A stretch of 64,000 nucleotides of DNA. Origin: Salinarimonas soli (GTDB taxonomy: Bacteria > Pseudomonadota > Alphaproteobacteria > Rhizobiales > Beijerinckiaceae). Both the position numbers and the translations under genes were made by a program. The stretch spans positions 1 through 64,000 of the forward strand of contig NZ_VUOA01000007.1 of the NCBI RefSeq assembly GCF_008386575.1, written 5' to 3'. Under the pieces are notes generated by a model. The model was not told the origin of the DNA. It ran no database searches and saw nothing but the letters and a program-made list of their open reading frames with translations. This document shows, in pieces, positions 18,665-28,264 of the stretch; the stretch's first letter is position 1; the number at the start of each line of letters is the position of its first letter.

Positions 18665-21600
18665 ATGAGCCTCGATACGCTCAACCCGGACATCCGGGAC
18701 TCCGTGAAGGAAGCGGCCCGCCGTGCGGGCATGAGCGTGGAGCAATGGGTCGCCGCGACCATCTCCGATCGCGCCCAGCGCACGCTCGACTCGTCCGCCG
18801 TCCGCCGCAGGGCCGCCCCGGCGCCCATCCCCGTCCAGCCCGTGCCCCGGGCCGAGGCCGCCGACGAGCTCGATGCGGTCGCGGCGAAGATCGCCCGCCT
18901 CGCCCAGGGCAAGCCCGCCCCGGGCCGCGATCTCGACCACCTGCTCGCCACGGCGTCCGCCGAGACCGAGCGCCGCTCCCGCGAGAACGCCGCCAAGACG
19001 GCGGTGGCCCTCGACGCTGTCGCCCGCTGGATCGAGGGGGCGGAGACCCGCATCGACCAGACGAGCCGCGCCACGGCGCAGCGCCAGGAGCGCACCGCCA
19101 CCGTGCTCGGCGAGGCCCTGGGTCTCATGACCCGCCGCCTGGAGGAGATCGAGCGCAAGTTCGAATCGGGGCACCAGCCCGCCCTCGACAAGGCGCTCAA
19201 GGCTATCGAGCGGGTCGAGGCGCAGGTGACCCGCGCCCCCGCCCCGCCCGTAAGCGAGATCGAGACGGCGCTCCGCTCCTTCGAGGACCGCATCGCCGGC
19301 ATCACCGACCGGATCACGGCGCAGCCCCGCGGCATCGGCCGCCGGGGCCTGAGCGCCCGCGACGAGCTCCAGACCGCCGTGGCGGAGATCCGCGTCCGCA
19401 AGGCCGAGCTCGACGACCCCGACAACGCCCCGCCCCGCCGCCAGGAGGCGACGGAGCCGCAGGCCCTCGTCCAGCCTGGCGCGCTCGACGCCCTGCGGGC
19501 CGACATCGCGCGGCTCGCGGGCCAGCTCGAGACCGTGAGCCGACCCTCCGTCGAGCCCGCCGCCCGGGCCGTGCAGGGCGAGCTCCACGAGATGCAGCGC
19601 AGCCTGGAGGCGCTCGCCACCCGCAGCGAGGTCGGCGCGCTGGAGGAGGCGGTGCGCGACCTCACCCGCCTCGTGCTCCACGCCCGCAACGAGGGCGGCG
19701 ACGTCGCCACGGTCACCCGCCCGATCCAGGAGCTCCAGGCCGAGATCCGCCGCCTGTCCGAGGTGGTGACGGCCGGGGTGCATGGGCGCATCGCCGGGGA
19801 CCTCCAGGGTCTCGCCCGCAAGATCGACGGCCTGGCGGCCACGAACGGCGATTCGCCGCTCGTGGCCGACCTCGCCCGCCAGTTCGCGGACCTGCGCGAC
19901 GTGCTGGGCGAGATCGCCGAGCCGCAGCGGGTCGCCGGCCTCGCCGAGCAGATCACCGACCTGTCCCGCCAGGTCGCCCAGATCGGCCGCTCGCAGGTGG
20001 ACGCCCTCGAATTCGCCTCCCTCAAGGCCGCCGTCGACGAGATCCGCTCGCATATGCGGGCCGCCCCGCGCGACGGCGCCCTGCAAAGCGCGGCCGCCCG
20101 GGAGATCGCCGGCCTGTCGTCGAAGCTCGACACCATCGTCGATCGCCTGCCCGGCGGCGACATGGAAGCGTTCGCCCGGATGGTCGAGGCCCTGTCGAAG
20201 AAGATCGACGGCGTCGCCGCCGCCTCGGCGCCCAGCCCCGACCTGTCGGCGCTCGGCCGGCGCCTCGACGAGATCGCGGGCCGCCTCGACGGCATCACGG
20301 CCGCGCCGTCCGCCGTGAGCGAGGGGATCCGCGCGCTCGCCGAGCGCATGGACACGCTCCTCCTGACCCGGACGGACCCGGTCCAGATCGGGCCCATCGT
20401 GGCCCGTCTCGACCGGCTCGACGAGAGCCTGCGCCAGCCCCGCCACCAGCCCGACCTCAAGCCCCTGGAGGACATGCTCCGAGGCTTGGCCGAGCGCATC
20501 GACGGCGGCGAGCGTCACGGGGGCGATCCGGACGGGCTCGACGCCCTGGAGCGCCAGGTCGCGGCCATCGCCGAGCGCCTCGACCGCTCGGGCGACGTGG
20601 ATCCGGCCCTCTCGGCGCTCCAGCGCGCCATGGGCGACCTGATGGTCCAGGTCGAGGGCATCCGCGACGACAATTACGGCCTGGCCGAGCGGGCGGCCGC
20701 GACCGCCGTCGCCTCGACCCTGCAGACGCTGCCCGCCGGCGCACCCGATCTCGCGGATTTCCGGCGGGACATGGACGACCTGAAGGCGCTCCATGGCGCC
20801 ACGGATCGCCGCAACCGCGACACCCTCGAGGCGGTCCACACCACCCTCGAGAAGCTCGTCGAGCGCCTCGCCTCCCTGGAAACCGAGACGGCCCGTCCCC
20901 GCCAGGCCGCGAGGCCCGCCGAGCCGAAGCCGCAGGCGCCCCGCGACGCCCTGCCCCCCGAGGCCATGGCGGCCCTCGCGCAGGAGGCCATCCGCAAGAT
21001 CGACGCGGCCGCCCGCGGCGGCGTGCCCCCCTTCTCGCTCGGCGAGGCCGATCGCCCGCTGCCGCCTGCCGGGACCGGCTCCGGCGACGAGATCCTGCTG
21101 GAGCCCGGCGCCCGGCCCCGCGCCTCCGACGAGGCGCGCAGCGGCGCGCAGGCCGCGAGCGAGATGAAGGCGGCGCTGATCGCCCAGGCCCGCCGCGCCG
21201 CCCAGGCCGCCGCCGCCCAGACCGCCGCGGCGAGCAAGGCCGCCCCCGGCCGGGGCATCGACATGGGCGCCATCGCCTCGGCGGCGGGCGGGGCGACGGG
21301 CGTCGCGACCCGTGTCCGCCGGGCGATCGACAAGCGCCGCCGCCCCCTCCTGCTCGGCCTCGCCGCCATCGTGCTCGCCATCGGCACGCTCCAGATCGTC
21401 GGCGGCTTCGTGGGCGGGCACAAGCGCACCGAGACGGCCTCGGCGCCGGTCCGGATCGAGGCCCCGGCGATCGCGAGCCCGTCGCCCATGGCGTCGACCA
21501 CCCGCGAGGTGCCGGCGCGCGACATCATGGCGGCGCCCGAGCCCCGTCCGGCGGAGCAGGCCCCCGTCACGGCGGAAGGGCGCGAGCGCGGAGCCGCCGC

Positions 21601-22432
21601 AGGGCCCGTGCGGCCGGCCGAGCCCCCGCGGCTCGCCTCCGCCGAGCCCGGCCCGCTCGCCACGAGCGCGCTTCCGGCAAGCCCCGCCGCGGGCCAGCCC
21701 GCGCCGCCTCCGGCCGCCGCGCCCGAGGCGCCGCTCGGCCCGATCCCGAACATGGCCTCGTTCGGCGACCTGCCGGCCGCCGCCCCCCCGGGCCTGCGCC
21801 AGGTCGCGCTCGCGGGCGACCCCGCCGCGGTCTACGAGCTCGCCTCCCGCGCGGCGGAAGGGCGGGGCATGGCGCGCGACCCGAGGCTCGCCGCCCGCCT
21901 GTTCGAGCGCGCGGCGGCGCACGGCCTCGTGCCGGCCCAGTTCCGGATCGGCAATCATTACGAGAAGGGCATCGGCGTCACGAAGGACGCCGCGCTCGCC
22001 AAGGCCTGGTACCAGCGCGCCGCCGAGAAGGGCAATGCCCGGGCCATGCACAACCTCGCGGTGCTGATCGCCGAGGGTGCGGGCGCCAAGCCGGACTACG
22101 AGGCCGCCGTGGACTGGTTCCGCCGCGCCGCCGAGCACGGCGTGCGCGACAGCCAGTTCAACCTCGCCGTGCTGCTCGCCCGGGGCCTGGGCACGAAGCA
22201 GGACCTGCCGGGCGCCTTCACCTGGTTCTCGGTCGCCGCCGGACAGGGCGACGAGGACGCGGGCAAGAAGCGCGACGAGGTGGCGGCCCGCCTCAACGCG
22301 GGCGAGCTCGCCCTGGCGCGGGCGGCCGCCGAGCGCTGGCGCCCCGAGGCCCCGGCCCGAACCGCCAACGAGGTGAGCCTGCCGGCGAACGGCTGGAGCG
22401 AGGCGCCCGCCAAGCCGACGAAGAAAATTTAG
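18665..22432 (+). CDS. PodJ-like localisation factor with Sel1 repeats
   Basis: About 1255 residues. The order is a short N-terminal motif (DIRDSVKEAARRAGMSVEQW), then a long Glu/Arg/Leu-rich coiled-coil region (about 60-800) with many repeats of the ALEERLDxI type. A Pro/Ala-rich linker follows, one membrane segment near 895-920 (LLLGLAAIVLAIGTLQIVGG), a Pro/Ala-rich periplasmic linker, and about four Sel1-like repeats at 1055-1210 (AAEKGNARAMHNLAVLIAEG, AAEHGVRDSQFNLAVLLARG). This matches polar organiser proteins of the PodJ type: cytoplasmic coiled coil, single pass, periplasmic Sel1 repeats. Start chosen at 18665; ATG 18647 is an alternative. Likely a cell-pole scaffold for division or appendage placement. 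Confidence 0.85.
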   Translation: MSLDTLNPDIRDSVKEAARRAGMSVEQWVAATISDRAQRTLDSSAVRRRAAPAPIPVQPVPRAEAADELDAVAAKIARLAQGKPAPGRDLDHLLATASAETERRSRENAAKTAVALDAVARWIEGAETRIDQTSRATAQRQERTATVLGEALGLMTRRLEEIERKFESGHQPALDKALKAIERVEAQVTRAPAPPVSEIETALRSFEDRIAGITDRITAQPRGIGRRGLSARDELQTAVAEIRVRKAELDDPDNAPPRRQEATEPQALVQPGALDALRADIARLAGQLETVSRPSVEPAARAVQGELHEMQRSLEALATRSEVGALEEAVRDLTRLVLHARNEGGDVATVTRPIQELQAEIRRLSEVVTAGVHGRIAGDLQGLARKIDGLAATNGDSPLVADLARQFADLRDVLGEIAEPQRVAGLAEQITDLSRQVAQIGRSQVDALEFASLKAAVDEIRSHMRAAPRDGALQSAAAREIAGLSSKLDTIVDRLPGGDMEAFARMVEALSKKIDGVAAASAPSPDLSALGRRLDEIAGRLDGITAAPSAVSEGIRALAERMDTLLLTRTDPVQIGPIVARLDRLDESLRQPRHQPDLKPLEDMLRGLAERIDGGERHGGDPDGLDALERQVAAIAERLDRSGDVDPALSALQRAMGDLMVQVEGIRDDNYGLAERAAATAVASTLQTLPAGAPDLADFRRDMDDLKALHGATDRRNRDTLEAVHTTLEKLVERLASLETETARPRQAARPAEPKPQAPRDALPPEAMAALAQEAIRKIDAAARGGVPPFSLGEADRPLPPAGTGSGDEILLEPGARPRASDEARSGAQAASEMKAALIAQARRAAQAAAAQTAAASKAAPGRGIDMGAIASAAGGATGVATRVRRAIDKRRRPLLLGLAAIVLAIGTLQIVGGFVGGHKRTETASAPVRIEAPAIASPSPMASTTREVPARDIMAAPEPRPAEQAPVTAEGRERGAAAGPVRPAEPPRLASAEPGPLATSALPASPAAGQPAPPPAAAPEAPLGPIPNMASFGDLPAAAPPGLRQVALAGDPAAVYELASRAAEGRGMARDPRLAARLFERAAAHGLVPAQFRIGNHYEKGIGVTKDAALAKAWYQRAAEKGNARAMHNLAVLIAEGAGAKPDYEAAVDWFRRAAEHGVRDSQFNLAVLLARGLGTKQDLPGAFTWFSVAAGQGDEDAGKKRDEVAARLNAGELALARAAAERWRPEAPARTANEVSLPANGWSEAPAKPTKKI

Positions 22433-22466
22433 CACGGTCTTAGGATCGTCATGCTCGGGTGACACA

Positions 22467-22501
22467 GGACCGCGCTTTCGCTGTAAACGAAGGCGCGGTC
22501 C
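22467..22501 (+). terminator. Hairpin after the PodJ-like gene
   Basis: GGACCGCGC (22467-22475) pairs with GCGCGGTCC (22493-22501); the loop contains TTTCG...CGAAG and may extend the stem. There is no T-run, so it is only a possible terminator. It lies 35 nt after the stop codon. Confidence 0.5.
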
Positions 22502-22534
22502 GCCGCGCGTCCCGCCCGAGAGCTCCTGAATCCC

Positions 22535-23461
22535 GTGCAGATCTATCTGCCCATCGCCGAGATGTCCGTCAGCGTGCTCCTCATCCTGGGGATGGGCATG
22601 GCCGTGGGCTTCGTCTCGGGGCTGTTCGGCATCGGCGGCGGCTTCCTGATGACGCCGCTGCTCATCTTCCTCGGCATCCCGCCCGCCGTGGCGGTGGCGA
22701 CTCAGTCCGCCCAGATCGTCGCCTCGTCCACCACGAGCGCGCTCGCCGCCTGGCGACGACGGGCGCTCGACGTGAAGCTCGCGGGGGTCCTTCTGATCGG
22801 CGGCCTCATGGGCACGGCGCTCGGCGTCTGGTTCTTCGCCGCGGCGAGGCGCGCGGGCCAGCTCGAGCTCGTGATCGTGATCTCCTACGTGACCCTGTTC
22901 TCGGTGATCGGCGGCCTGATGCTGAAGGAGAGCATTAAGGAGTTCTGGTCCACGCGAAAGGGCGCCGTGCGCCCGCCGCGCCGGGGCGGCCAGCATCCGG
23001 CCTATATGCGCCTGCCCCTGCGGGTGCGCTTCTATCGCTCGAAGATCTATGTCAGCGCCCTGCCCGTGCTGGGGCTGTCGCTGTCCATCGGCTTCGCCGG
23101 CGCGGTGCTGGGCATCGGCGGCGGCTTCATCCTCGTGCCGGCCCTCCTCTACCTCTTCCGGGTTCCCACCGCCGTGGTGGTGGGCACGTCCCAGTTCCAG
23201 ATCCTGTGGACCACGCTCGCGGCGCTCGTGCTCCACGCCGTGGCCAACCAGGCGGTGGACGCGGTCCTGGCGCTGCTCCTCATCATCGGCGGCGTCTTCG
23301 GGGCGCAGTTCGGCGCGCGGGCCGGGCGCAACCTGCGGGCCGACCTGTTCCGCCTGCTGCTGGCCCTCCTCATCCTGGCGGTGGGCGTGCGCTTTGCCGT
23401 CGAGCTCGTGGTGCGGCCGACCGAGCCCTTCTCCCTCGTGGTCTCGGAGATGCGCGAGTGA
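22535..23461 (+). CDS. TauE/SafE family sulfite/anion exporter
   Basis: 308 residues with about eight membrane segments. The two halves are related: each carries a glycine-rich signature, FVSGLFGIGGGFLMTPLLIF near 29 and FAGAVLGIGGGFILVPALLY near 188, the hallmark of TauE/SafE permeases. Members export sulfite, sulfoacetate or related anions. The start is GTG at 22535 after GAGAG. The stop overlaps the GTG of the next gene (TIGR02186), and this pairing is recurrent in alphaproteobacteria, so they probably function together. The actual substrate is not known. Confidence 0.88.
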   Translation: MQIYLPIAEMSVSVLLILGMGMAVGFVSGLFGIGGGFLMTPLLIFLGIPPAVAVATQSAQIVASSTTSALAAWRRRALDVKLAGVLLIGGLMGTALGVWFFAAARRAGQLELVIVISYVTLFSVIGGLMLKESIKEFWSTRKGAVRPPRRGGQHPAYMRLPLRVRFYRSKIYVSALPVLGLSLSIGFAGAVLGIGGGFILVPALLYLFRVPTAVVVGTSQFQILWTTLAALVLHAVANQAVDAVLALLLIIGGVFGAQFGARAGRNLRADLFRLLLALLILAVGVRFAVELVVRPTEPFSLVVSEMRE

Positions 23462-24219
23462 GGTTCGGTCTCGCCCTTCTCCTGTGCCTGCTCGCGGCGG
23501 GCCCGGCCGGAGCCGAGACGCTCGTCGCCTCGCTCTCGACCTCGCAGGTGCGCATCACCTCCAATTATACGGGCTCGCAGATCGTGGTGTTCGGCGCCAT
23601 CGAGCGCGACGCCCAGACCGTGGCGCGAGCGGGGCCCTACCAGGTGGTGGTCACGGTCCGCGGGCCGCGCCAGGCCGTGACGGTGCGCGAGAAGAGCCGG
23701 ACCGGCCCGGTCTGGATCAACGGCCCGCAGCAGAAGTTCGTGCAGATCCCCGCCTATCTCGGCGTCTTCGCCTCGGCGCCCATCGCCGACATCGCGACCC
23801 CTGGGCAACGCGGGCGCCTGCGCATCGGCCTCCAGGCGTCGGTCAACGCTCCCGACATCACGATGGACCGCGGGACGGAGGACGACCGGTTCCGCGAGGC
23901 CCTGGCCCGGCTCAAGATCAAGGAGCTCCTCTTCATCGAGGACGAGCGCGGCACCACCTTCCTGACGCCGAGCCTGTTTCGCACCCCCGTGCCCCTCCCC
24001 GTCACGGCGCCGCCGGGCGATTACGAGGTGGACGTGACCCTGTTCGCCGACGGCGTGCTGCTGGCGCGCGCGGGCACGAGCTTCGAGGTGATCAAGACCG
24101 GCTTCGAGCAGCGCCTCGCCGAGTTCTCGACGGAGTGGGCGGCGCTCTACGGGCTGGGCACGGCGGCCGTGGCGCTGCTGTTCGGCTGGCTTGCCACTGT
24201 GATCTTCCGCCGCGATTGA
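23458..24219 (+). CDS. TIGR02186 family membrane-anchored periplasmic protein
   Basis: 253 residues. A signal sequence (1-20, FGLALLLCLLAAGPAGA) is followed by a beta-rich periplasmic domain with SNYTGSQIVVFGAIERDAQ and RGPRQAVTVREKSRTGPVWI. A C-terminal membrane anchor sits at about 228-250 (ALYGLGTAAVALLFGWLATV). These features define TIGR02186, a conserved alphaproteobacterial family of unknown function almost always next to a TauE-type exporter. GTG at 23458 forms a GTGA overlap with that gene, so translation is coupled. It may be an accessory subunit of the exporter. Confidence 0.85.
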   Translation: MRFGLALLLCLLAAGPAGAETLVASLSTSQVRITSNYTGSQIVVFGAIERDAQTVARAGPYQVVVTVRGPRQAVTVREKSRTGPVWINGPQQKFVQIPAYLGVFASAPIADIATPGQRGRLRIGLQASVNAPDITMDRGTEDDRFREALARLKIKELLFIEDERGTTFLTPSLFRTPVPLPVTAPPGDYEVDVTLFADGVLLARAGTSFEVIKTGFEQRLAEFSTEWAALYGLGTAAVALLFGWLATVIFRRD

Positions 24220-24267
24220 GGGCGGGGACCGCCGCCCCATCTGGGTGGGCACCGCCCTGGAGTCCTC

Positions 24268-24732
24268 ATGCCCCCCGATCGGACCATCCCACCCGTCCCG
24301 CTCGCCCTCGGGCTTGCCGGCCTGATCCCCTTCGCCACCTTGAGCCTCGTCGCGGCGGCTGGCTACGATCCCCTACCGGGGCTGCCGGGGATCGCCCTCC
24401 AGGCGCTCGCCCTCTACGGAGCGACGATCCTGTCCTTTCTCGGCGGCATGCGCTGGGGTCTGGCGGTGGCCGATCCCGACCAGCGCCGGGCGCGCCCGCA
24501 TTACGCGGTCTCGGTCCTGCCTCAGCTTGCCGCCTGGGCCCTCGTCGCGGGTTTCCAGCTCTTCGGGCTGCCGCGGGCCTGGTGCTTCGGCGGGCTCGCC
24601 GTCCTGGTGCTGGCCTTCGGCCTCCTCGACTACGCCTATGCGCAGGTCGGCGGCGCGCCGCTCTGGTTCGGGCGCCTGCGGGTGATCCTGAGCGCCGGAG
24701 CCGCGGCCGCCCTCGCGGTGGCTGCCTTTTGA
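24268..24732 (+). CDS. DUF3429 domain-containing membrane protein
   Basis: 154 residues with four to five hydrophobic segments. The diagnostic part is LYGATILSFLGGMRWGLAVA (about 49-68), the core motif of DUF3429, with FGLLDYAYAQVGGAPLWFGR later. The function of the family is unknown. The ATG at 24268 follows GGAG. It ends 4 nt before the convergent pdeM gene. Confidence 0.85.
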   Translation: MPPDRTIPPVPLALGLAGLIPFATLSLVAAAGYDPLPGLPGIALQALALYGATILSFLGGMRWGLAVADPDQRRARPHYAVSVLPQLAAWALVAGFQLFGLPRAWCFGGLAVLVLAFGLLDYAYAQVGGAPLWFGRLRVILSAGAAAALAVAAF

Positions 24733-24736
24733 GGCG

Positions 24737-25498
24737 CTAGTCGCGGCAGAGCTGCGCCCGGCCGATGCGGTAGAGGCGCTCCGTCCCGATGAGATGGGCC
24801 TCGAAACCTTCCGCGAAGAGCGGCCGGAAGGCGGGATCGCAGACGTTGAGGCCGCCCGTATAGGCGCCGAAGGCCGGCATCACCATGCGCCGCCCGTCTG
24901 TGATGAAGCAGCGCCGGCGCACGGAGCGCCCGCGCATCGCGACCTTGCCCACGGGATGGAGATGGCCGGCGATCTCCGGCTCGGAGCCGGAGGTCGGCTC
25001 GTGGCGCAGCACCACGTCGCCGAGCCGCCACTCCGCCACCACCTCGCCGCCGACGCAGCCTGAGACGATACGGTCGTGGTTGCCCGTGATCCAGATCCAG
25101 CGCCGCCCCGCCTGGAGGCGCCCCAAGGTCGCGCGGTCCTCGTCGCTCAGGCGCTCGGGCCCGCCGACGTCGTGGAAGGAGTCGCCGAGCGCGACGAGCG
25201 TCCCCGGATCGTAGCGCTCCACCACGGCCGCGAGCTGGTCGAGGGTCGCCTTGGTGTCGTAGGGCGGCAGCATCGACCCCCGCCGCGCCCGCGACGAGCC
25301 CTTCTCCAGGTGAAGGTCGGCGACGAGGAGCGCGTCGTGGGCGGGAGCGTAGAGCGCGCCGGAGATGTCGAGCGCGCAGGCGAGCCCGCCGAGCAGGGTG
25401 TCGCTCGGGGCGATGGCAGGGTCGTAGGCGAGGGCGTGCAGGGGCATGCGGTCGGGCGCCACGCGGCCGAATCGCCGCCGAGGCGCGATGTTTGCCAT
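24737..25498 (-). CDS. pdeM: Ligase-associated DNA damage response endonuclease PdeM
   Basis: 253 residues, calcineurin-like metallophosphoesterase. All metal motifs are present: D61-x-H63 (LLVADLHLEKGSS), D106 (ALGDSFHD), N140-H141-D142 (ITGNHD), H166, and H179-x-H181 (EIAGHLHP). PdeM occurs in a conserved set with an Lhr-like helicase, an MBL-fold exonuclease and an ATP-dependent ligase, thought to process DNA ends during repair. Here it is downstream of the helicase gene on the same strand, with a family A repeat between them. ATG at 25498 chosen because the mature motif spacing fits; the ribosome site is weak. Confidence 0.9.
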   Translation of the reverse strand: MANIAPRRRFGRVAPDRMPLHALAYDPAIAPSDTLLGGLACALDISGALYAPAHDALLVADLHLEKGSSRARRGSMLPPYDTKATLDQLAAVVERYDPGTLVALGDSFHDVGGPERLSDEDRATLGRLQAGRRWIWITGNHDRIVSGCVGGEVVAEWRLGDVVLRHEPTSGSEPEIAGHLHPVGKVAMRGRSVRRRCFITDGRRMVMPAFGAYTGGLNVCDPAFRPLFAEGFEAHLIGTERLYRIGRAQLCRD

Positions 25499-25540
25499 AT
25501 GTTCTTGGAACGACGCGAGCCCACGGTTTGTCGCGCCCGC

Positions 25541-25697
25541 TCCCCTCCCCCTTGCGGGGAGGGGTTGGGGGTGGGGGTCGGGACGCGAGTGGTCACGGTC
25601 CAGGATAGGACTGTACGAGCGTGCGTGCTCCAAGTCCGTTCCCGCCAGCTCCGACTTTCCGACCCCCACCCCTAATTCCTCCCCGCAAGGGGGAGGG
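25541..25697. repeat. Composite palindromic repeat, family A (subtype A2, inverted core)
   Basis: Left arm CCCCTCCCCCTTGCGGGGAGGGG, right inverted arm CCTCCCCGCAAGGGGGAGGG, with CAGCTCCGACTTTCCGACCCCCACCCC inside the right end (the reverse of the A2 core). It fills the gap between lhr and pdeM and ends 3 nt from the lhr stop codon. Confidence 0.85.
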
Positions 25698-25700
25698 TGA

Positions 25701-28214
25701 CTATGACAGCGCCTCTCCGAGCAGCTGCGCCTCGGCCTCGGCGAGGATGTCGTCGGCGGCCTCGCCGTAGACGCGCTCGCGGCCGATCTCGAGCATGATC
25801 GAGACCCCGAGCGGCGAGACCCGCGGCAGGGGCTTGTGGACGATGCGGCCCTGGATACGGGAGAGCAGCCCCGCGAGCCGGTCGAGGTCGAGGAGGCCCG
25901 TGGCGGCGTCGGCGCGGGCGGCGCGGAGCAGCACGTGGCCCGGCTCGTGGCGGCGCAGGACGTCGTAGACGAGGTCGGTGGAGACCGTGACCTGGCGCCC
26001 CGTCTTCTCCTGCCCCGGGAAGCGGCGCTCGATGAGCCCCGCGATGACGGCGCAGGCCCGGAAGGTGCGCTTCATCAGGGCCGATTCTTCCAGCCATTCC
26101 TCCAGGTCGTCGCCGAGCATGTCCTGGGCGAACAGGTCGCCGATGAAATCCGGCTCGTCGGCGGCCCTCGCCGTGAGGTCGCGCGTGCCCCAGACCGCGA
26201 GACCGTAATCGTTGGCGACGAAGCCCAGCGGGCGCATGCGGGCCCGCTCCAGGCGGCGGGTGAGGAGCATGCCGAGCGTCTGGTGGGCGAGGCGCCCCTC
26301 GAACGGGTAGGCCACGAGGTAATGCCGGTCGAAGCGCGGGAAGGTCTCGACGAGGAGGTCGCGGCGCCCCGGAAGCAGGGAGCGGCGGCGCTGCTGCACG
26401 AGCCAGTCCACCACGGGCGGCGGCAGGCGGTCCCATTCAAAGGGATCGCTGATGAGGCCCCGCACCCCCTCGGCGAGGAAGGTGGAGAGGGGGAACTTAC
26501 CCCCGGCATAGGAGGGGATCTTCGGGTCCGTGCCGGCGCGCGCCCGGGTCACGAGGACCGCGTCCTCCTGGATGCCCTGGAACTCCAGCACCTCGCCCGC
26601 GAAGAGAAAGGTGTCGCCGGGGGTCAGCGTCTCGGCGAAATATTCCTCGATCTCGCCCAGAACCCGACCGCCCTTGGGCAGCACGGTGCCGGGCCGGGTG
26701 CGGTTGGCGCGCCCGAGCCGCACCTTGATCATGGTGGATTCGACGATGGTGCCGACATTCATCCGGTAGCCCTGCGCCACCCGCCCGTCGCGCACCCGCC
26801 ACAGCCCGTCGGGACCCCGCAGGATCTTGGCGTAGCGTTCATAGGCGCGCAGCGCGTAGCCGCCGGTGGCCACGAAATCGAGCACCGCGTCGAAATCGGC
26901 GCGCGCGAGAGCCGCGTAGGGCGCGGCCGTGCGCACCTCGGCGAAGAGATCGTCGGCCGTGAACCCGCCGGCGCAGGCCATGCCGAGCACGTGCTGGGCC
27001 AGCACGTCGAGGCCGCCGGGGCGGGCGTCGGGGGTGTCCTGGGCGGCGGCCTCCACGGCGTCGAGGGCCGCCTGGCACTCCAGCACCTCGAAGCGGTTGG
27101 CGGGGACGAGATAGGCCTCGCTCGGCTCGTCCATGCGGTGGTTGGAGCGGCCGATGCGCTGCATCAGGCGGCTCGCCCCCTTGGGCGCTCCGACATTCAC
27201 CACGAGGTCCACGTCGCCCCAGTCGATGCCGAGATCGAGCGTCGCGGTGCAGACCACGGCGCGCAGCGAGCCCTCGACCATCGCGGCCTCGACCCGGCGG
27301 CGCTGCGACACGTCGAGGGAGCCGTGATGGAGCGCGATTGCAAGGCCGTCGTCGTTGATGGTCCACAGGGCCTGGAACACGTGCTCGGCCTGGAGCCGCG
27401 TGTTGACGAAGACCAGCGTCGTGCGGTGGCGGCGGATGAGATCGTAGATCGCCCCCATGGCGTGGCCCGCCGTGTGGCCCGCGAGCGGCAGGCGGCCGCC
27501 CCCGTCGAGGATGCGGATGGCCGGCGGCGCCCCGCCCGCCACCACGACGAGATCGGCCATCCCGTCCGCCCCGCTCCCTTGAGCCACGAGGTAGCGCCGC
27601 AGCTGGTCGGGCTCGCGAACCGTGGCCGAGAGGCCCACCGTCGCGAGATCGGGGGCGAGGCGGCGCAGGCGGGCGAGCGCGAGGCTCAGGAGCTCGCCGC
27701 GCTTGGAGGTGACCTGCGCGTGCAATTCGTCGAGCACCACCCGGCGCAAGCCCTTGAACAGGTCCTCCGCCTCGCGATGGGCGAGCAGCAGGGCGAGCTG
27801 CTCCGGGGTGGTGAGGAGGATGTCGGGCGGGCGCTCGATCTGGCGGGTCCGCTTGTAGGCGGAGGTGTCGCCCGTCCGGGTCTCGACGCGGACGGGAAGG
27901 CCCATCTCGCGGATCGGCGCCTCGAGGTTGCGGGCGATGTCGACGGCGAGGGCCTTGAGGGGCGAGATATAGAGCGTGTGCAGGCCCTCGCCCCCGCCGT
28001 CGGCGAGGTCGACGAGGCTCGGCAGGAAGCCCGCGAGCGTCTTGCCCGCGCCCGTCGGCGCAACGAGGAGCGCCGAGCGTCCGGCGCGCGCCAGCGCCAG
28101 GAGATCGAGCTGATGGGCCCGAGGCTCCCACCCCCGGCCCGCGAACCACGCCTGGAAGCCGGGCGGCAGGGGGGAGGCGTCGGCCGGGGGAGCGGGCTTG
28201 GCGGCGCGGGGCAT
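25701..28214 (-). CDS. lhr: Ligase-associated DNA damage response DEXH-box helicase (Lhr-like)
   Basis: 837 residues. Walker A is VAPTGAGKT (51-59), and the Walker B box is DELH (162-165) in VVLDELHAQVTSKRGELLSL. GLSATVREPDQLRRYL supplies motif III (SAT). The second RecA domain has TLVFVNTRLQAEHVFQAL, VVCTATLDLGIDWGDVDLV and RLMQRIGRSNHRMD (motif VI). The C-terminal Lhr-type winged-helix and beta-barrel region follows. This is the shorter Lhr form typical of the ligase-associated set, probably a 3'-5' DNA translocase or RNA:DNA unwinding enzyme. It sits between the methyltransferase and pdeM on the minus strand. Confidence 0.93.
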   Translation of the reverse strand: MPRAAKPAPPADASPLPPGFQAWFAGRGWEPRAHQLDLLALARAGRSALLVAPTGAGKTLAGFLPSLVDLADGGGEGLHTLYISPLKALAVDIARNLEAPIREMGLPVRVETRTGDTSAYKRTRQIERPPDILLTTPEQLALLLAHREAEDLFKGLRRVVLDELHAQVTSKRGELLSLALARLRRLAPDLATVGLSATVREPDQLRRYLVAQGSGADGMADLVVVAGGAPPAIRILDGGGRLPLAGHTAGHAMGAIYDLIRRHRTTLVFVNTRLQAEHVFQALWTINDDGLAIALHHGSLDVSQRRRVEAAMVEGSLRAVVCTATLDLGIDWGDVDLVVNVGAPKGASRLMQRIGRSNHRMDEPSEAYLVPANRFEVLECQAALDAVEAAAQDTPDARPGGLDVLAQHVLGMACAGGFTADDLFAEVRTAAPYAALARADFDAVLDFVATGGYALRAYERYAKILRGPDGLWRVRDGRVAQGYRMNVGTIVESTMIKVRLGRANRTRPGTVLPKGGRVLGEIEEYFAETLTPGDTFLFAGEVLEFQGIQEDAVLVTRARAGTDPKIPSYAGGKFPLSTFLAEGVRGLISDPFEWDRLPPPVVDWLVQQRRRSLLPGRRDLLVETFPRFDRHYLVAYPFEGRLAHQTLGMLLTRRLERARMRPLGFVANDYGLAVWGTRDLTARAADEPDFIGDLFAQDMLGDDLEEWLEESALMKRTFRACAVIAGLIERRFPGQEKTGRQVTVSTDLVYDVLRRHEPGHVLLRAARADAATGLLDLDRLAGLLSRIQGRIVHKPLPRVSPLGVSIMLEIGRERVYGEAADDILAEAEAQLLGEALS

Positions 28215-28264
28215 CGCTTGACTATGTAGGGCGCCCTCCCCGCCCCGTCATCGGGCGCGCGGCA

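Noticed and set aside
18569-23236. Very long open frames on the minus strand across the PodJ-like gene
   Set aside because: They are antisense to a clear coding sequence with coiled-coil and Sel1 repeats and have no ribosome site or homologous pattern; such shadows are expected at about 70% G+C.
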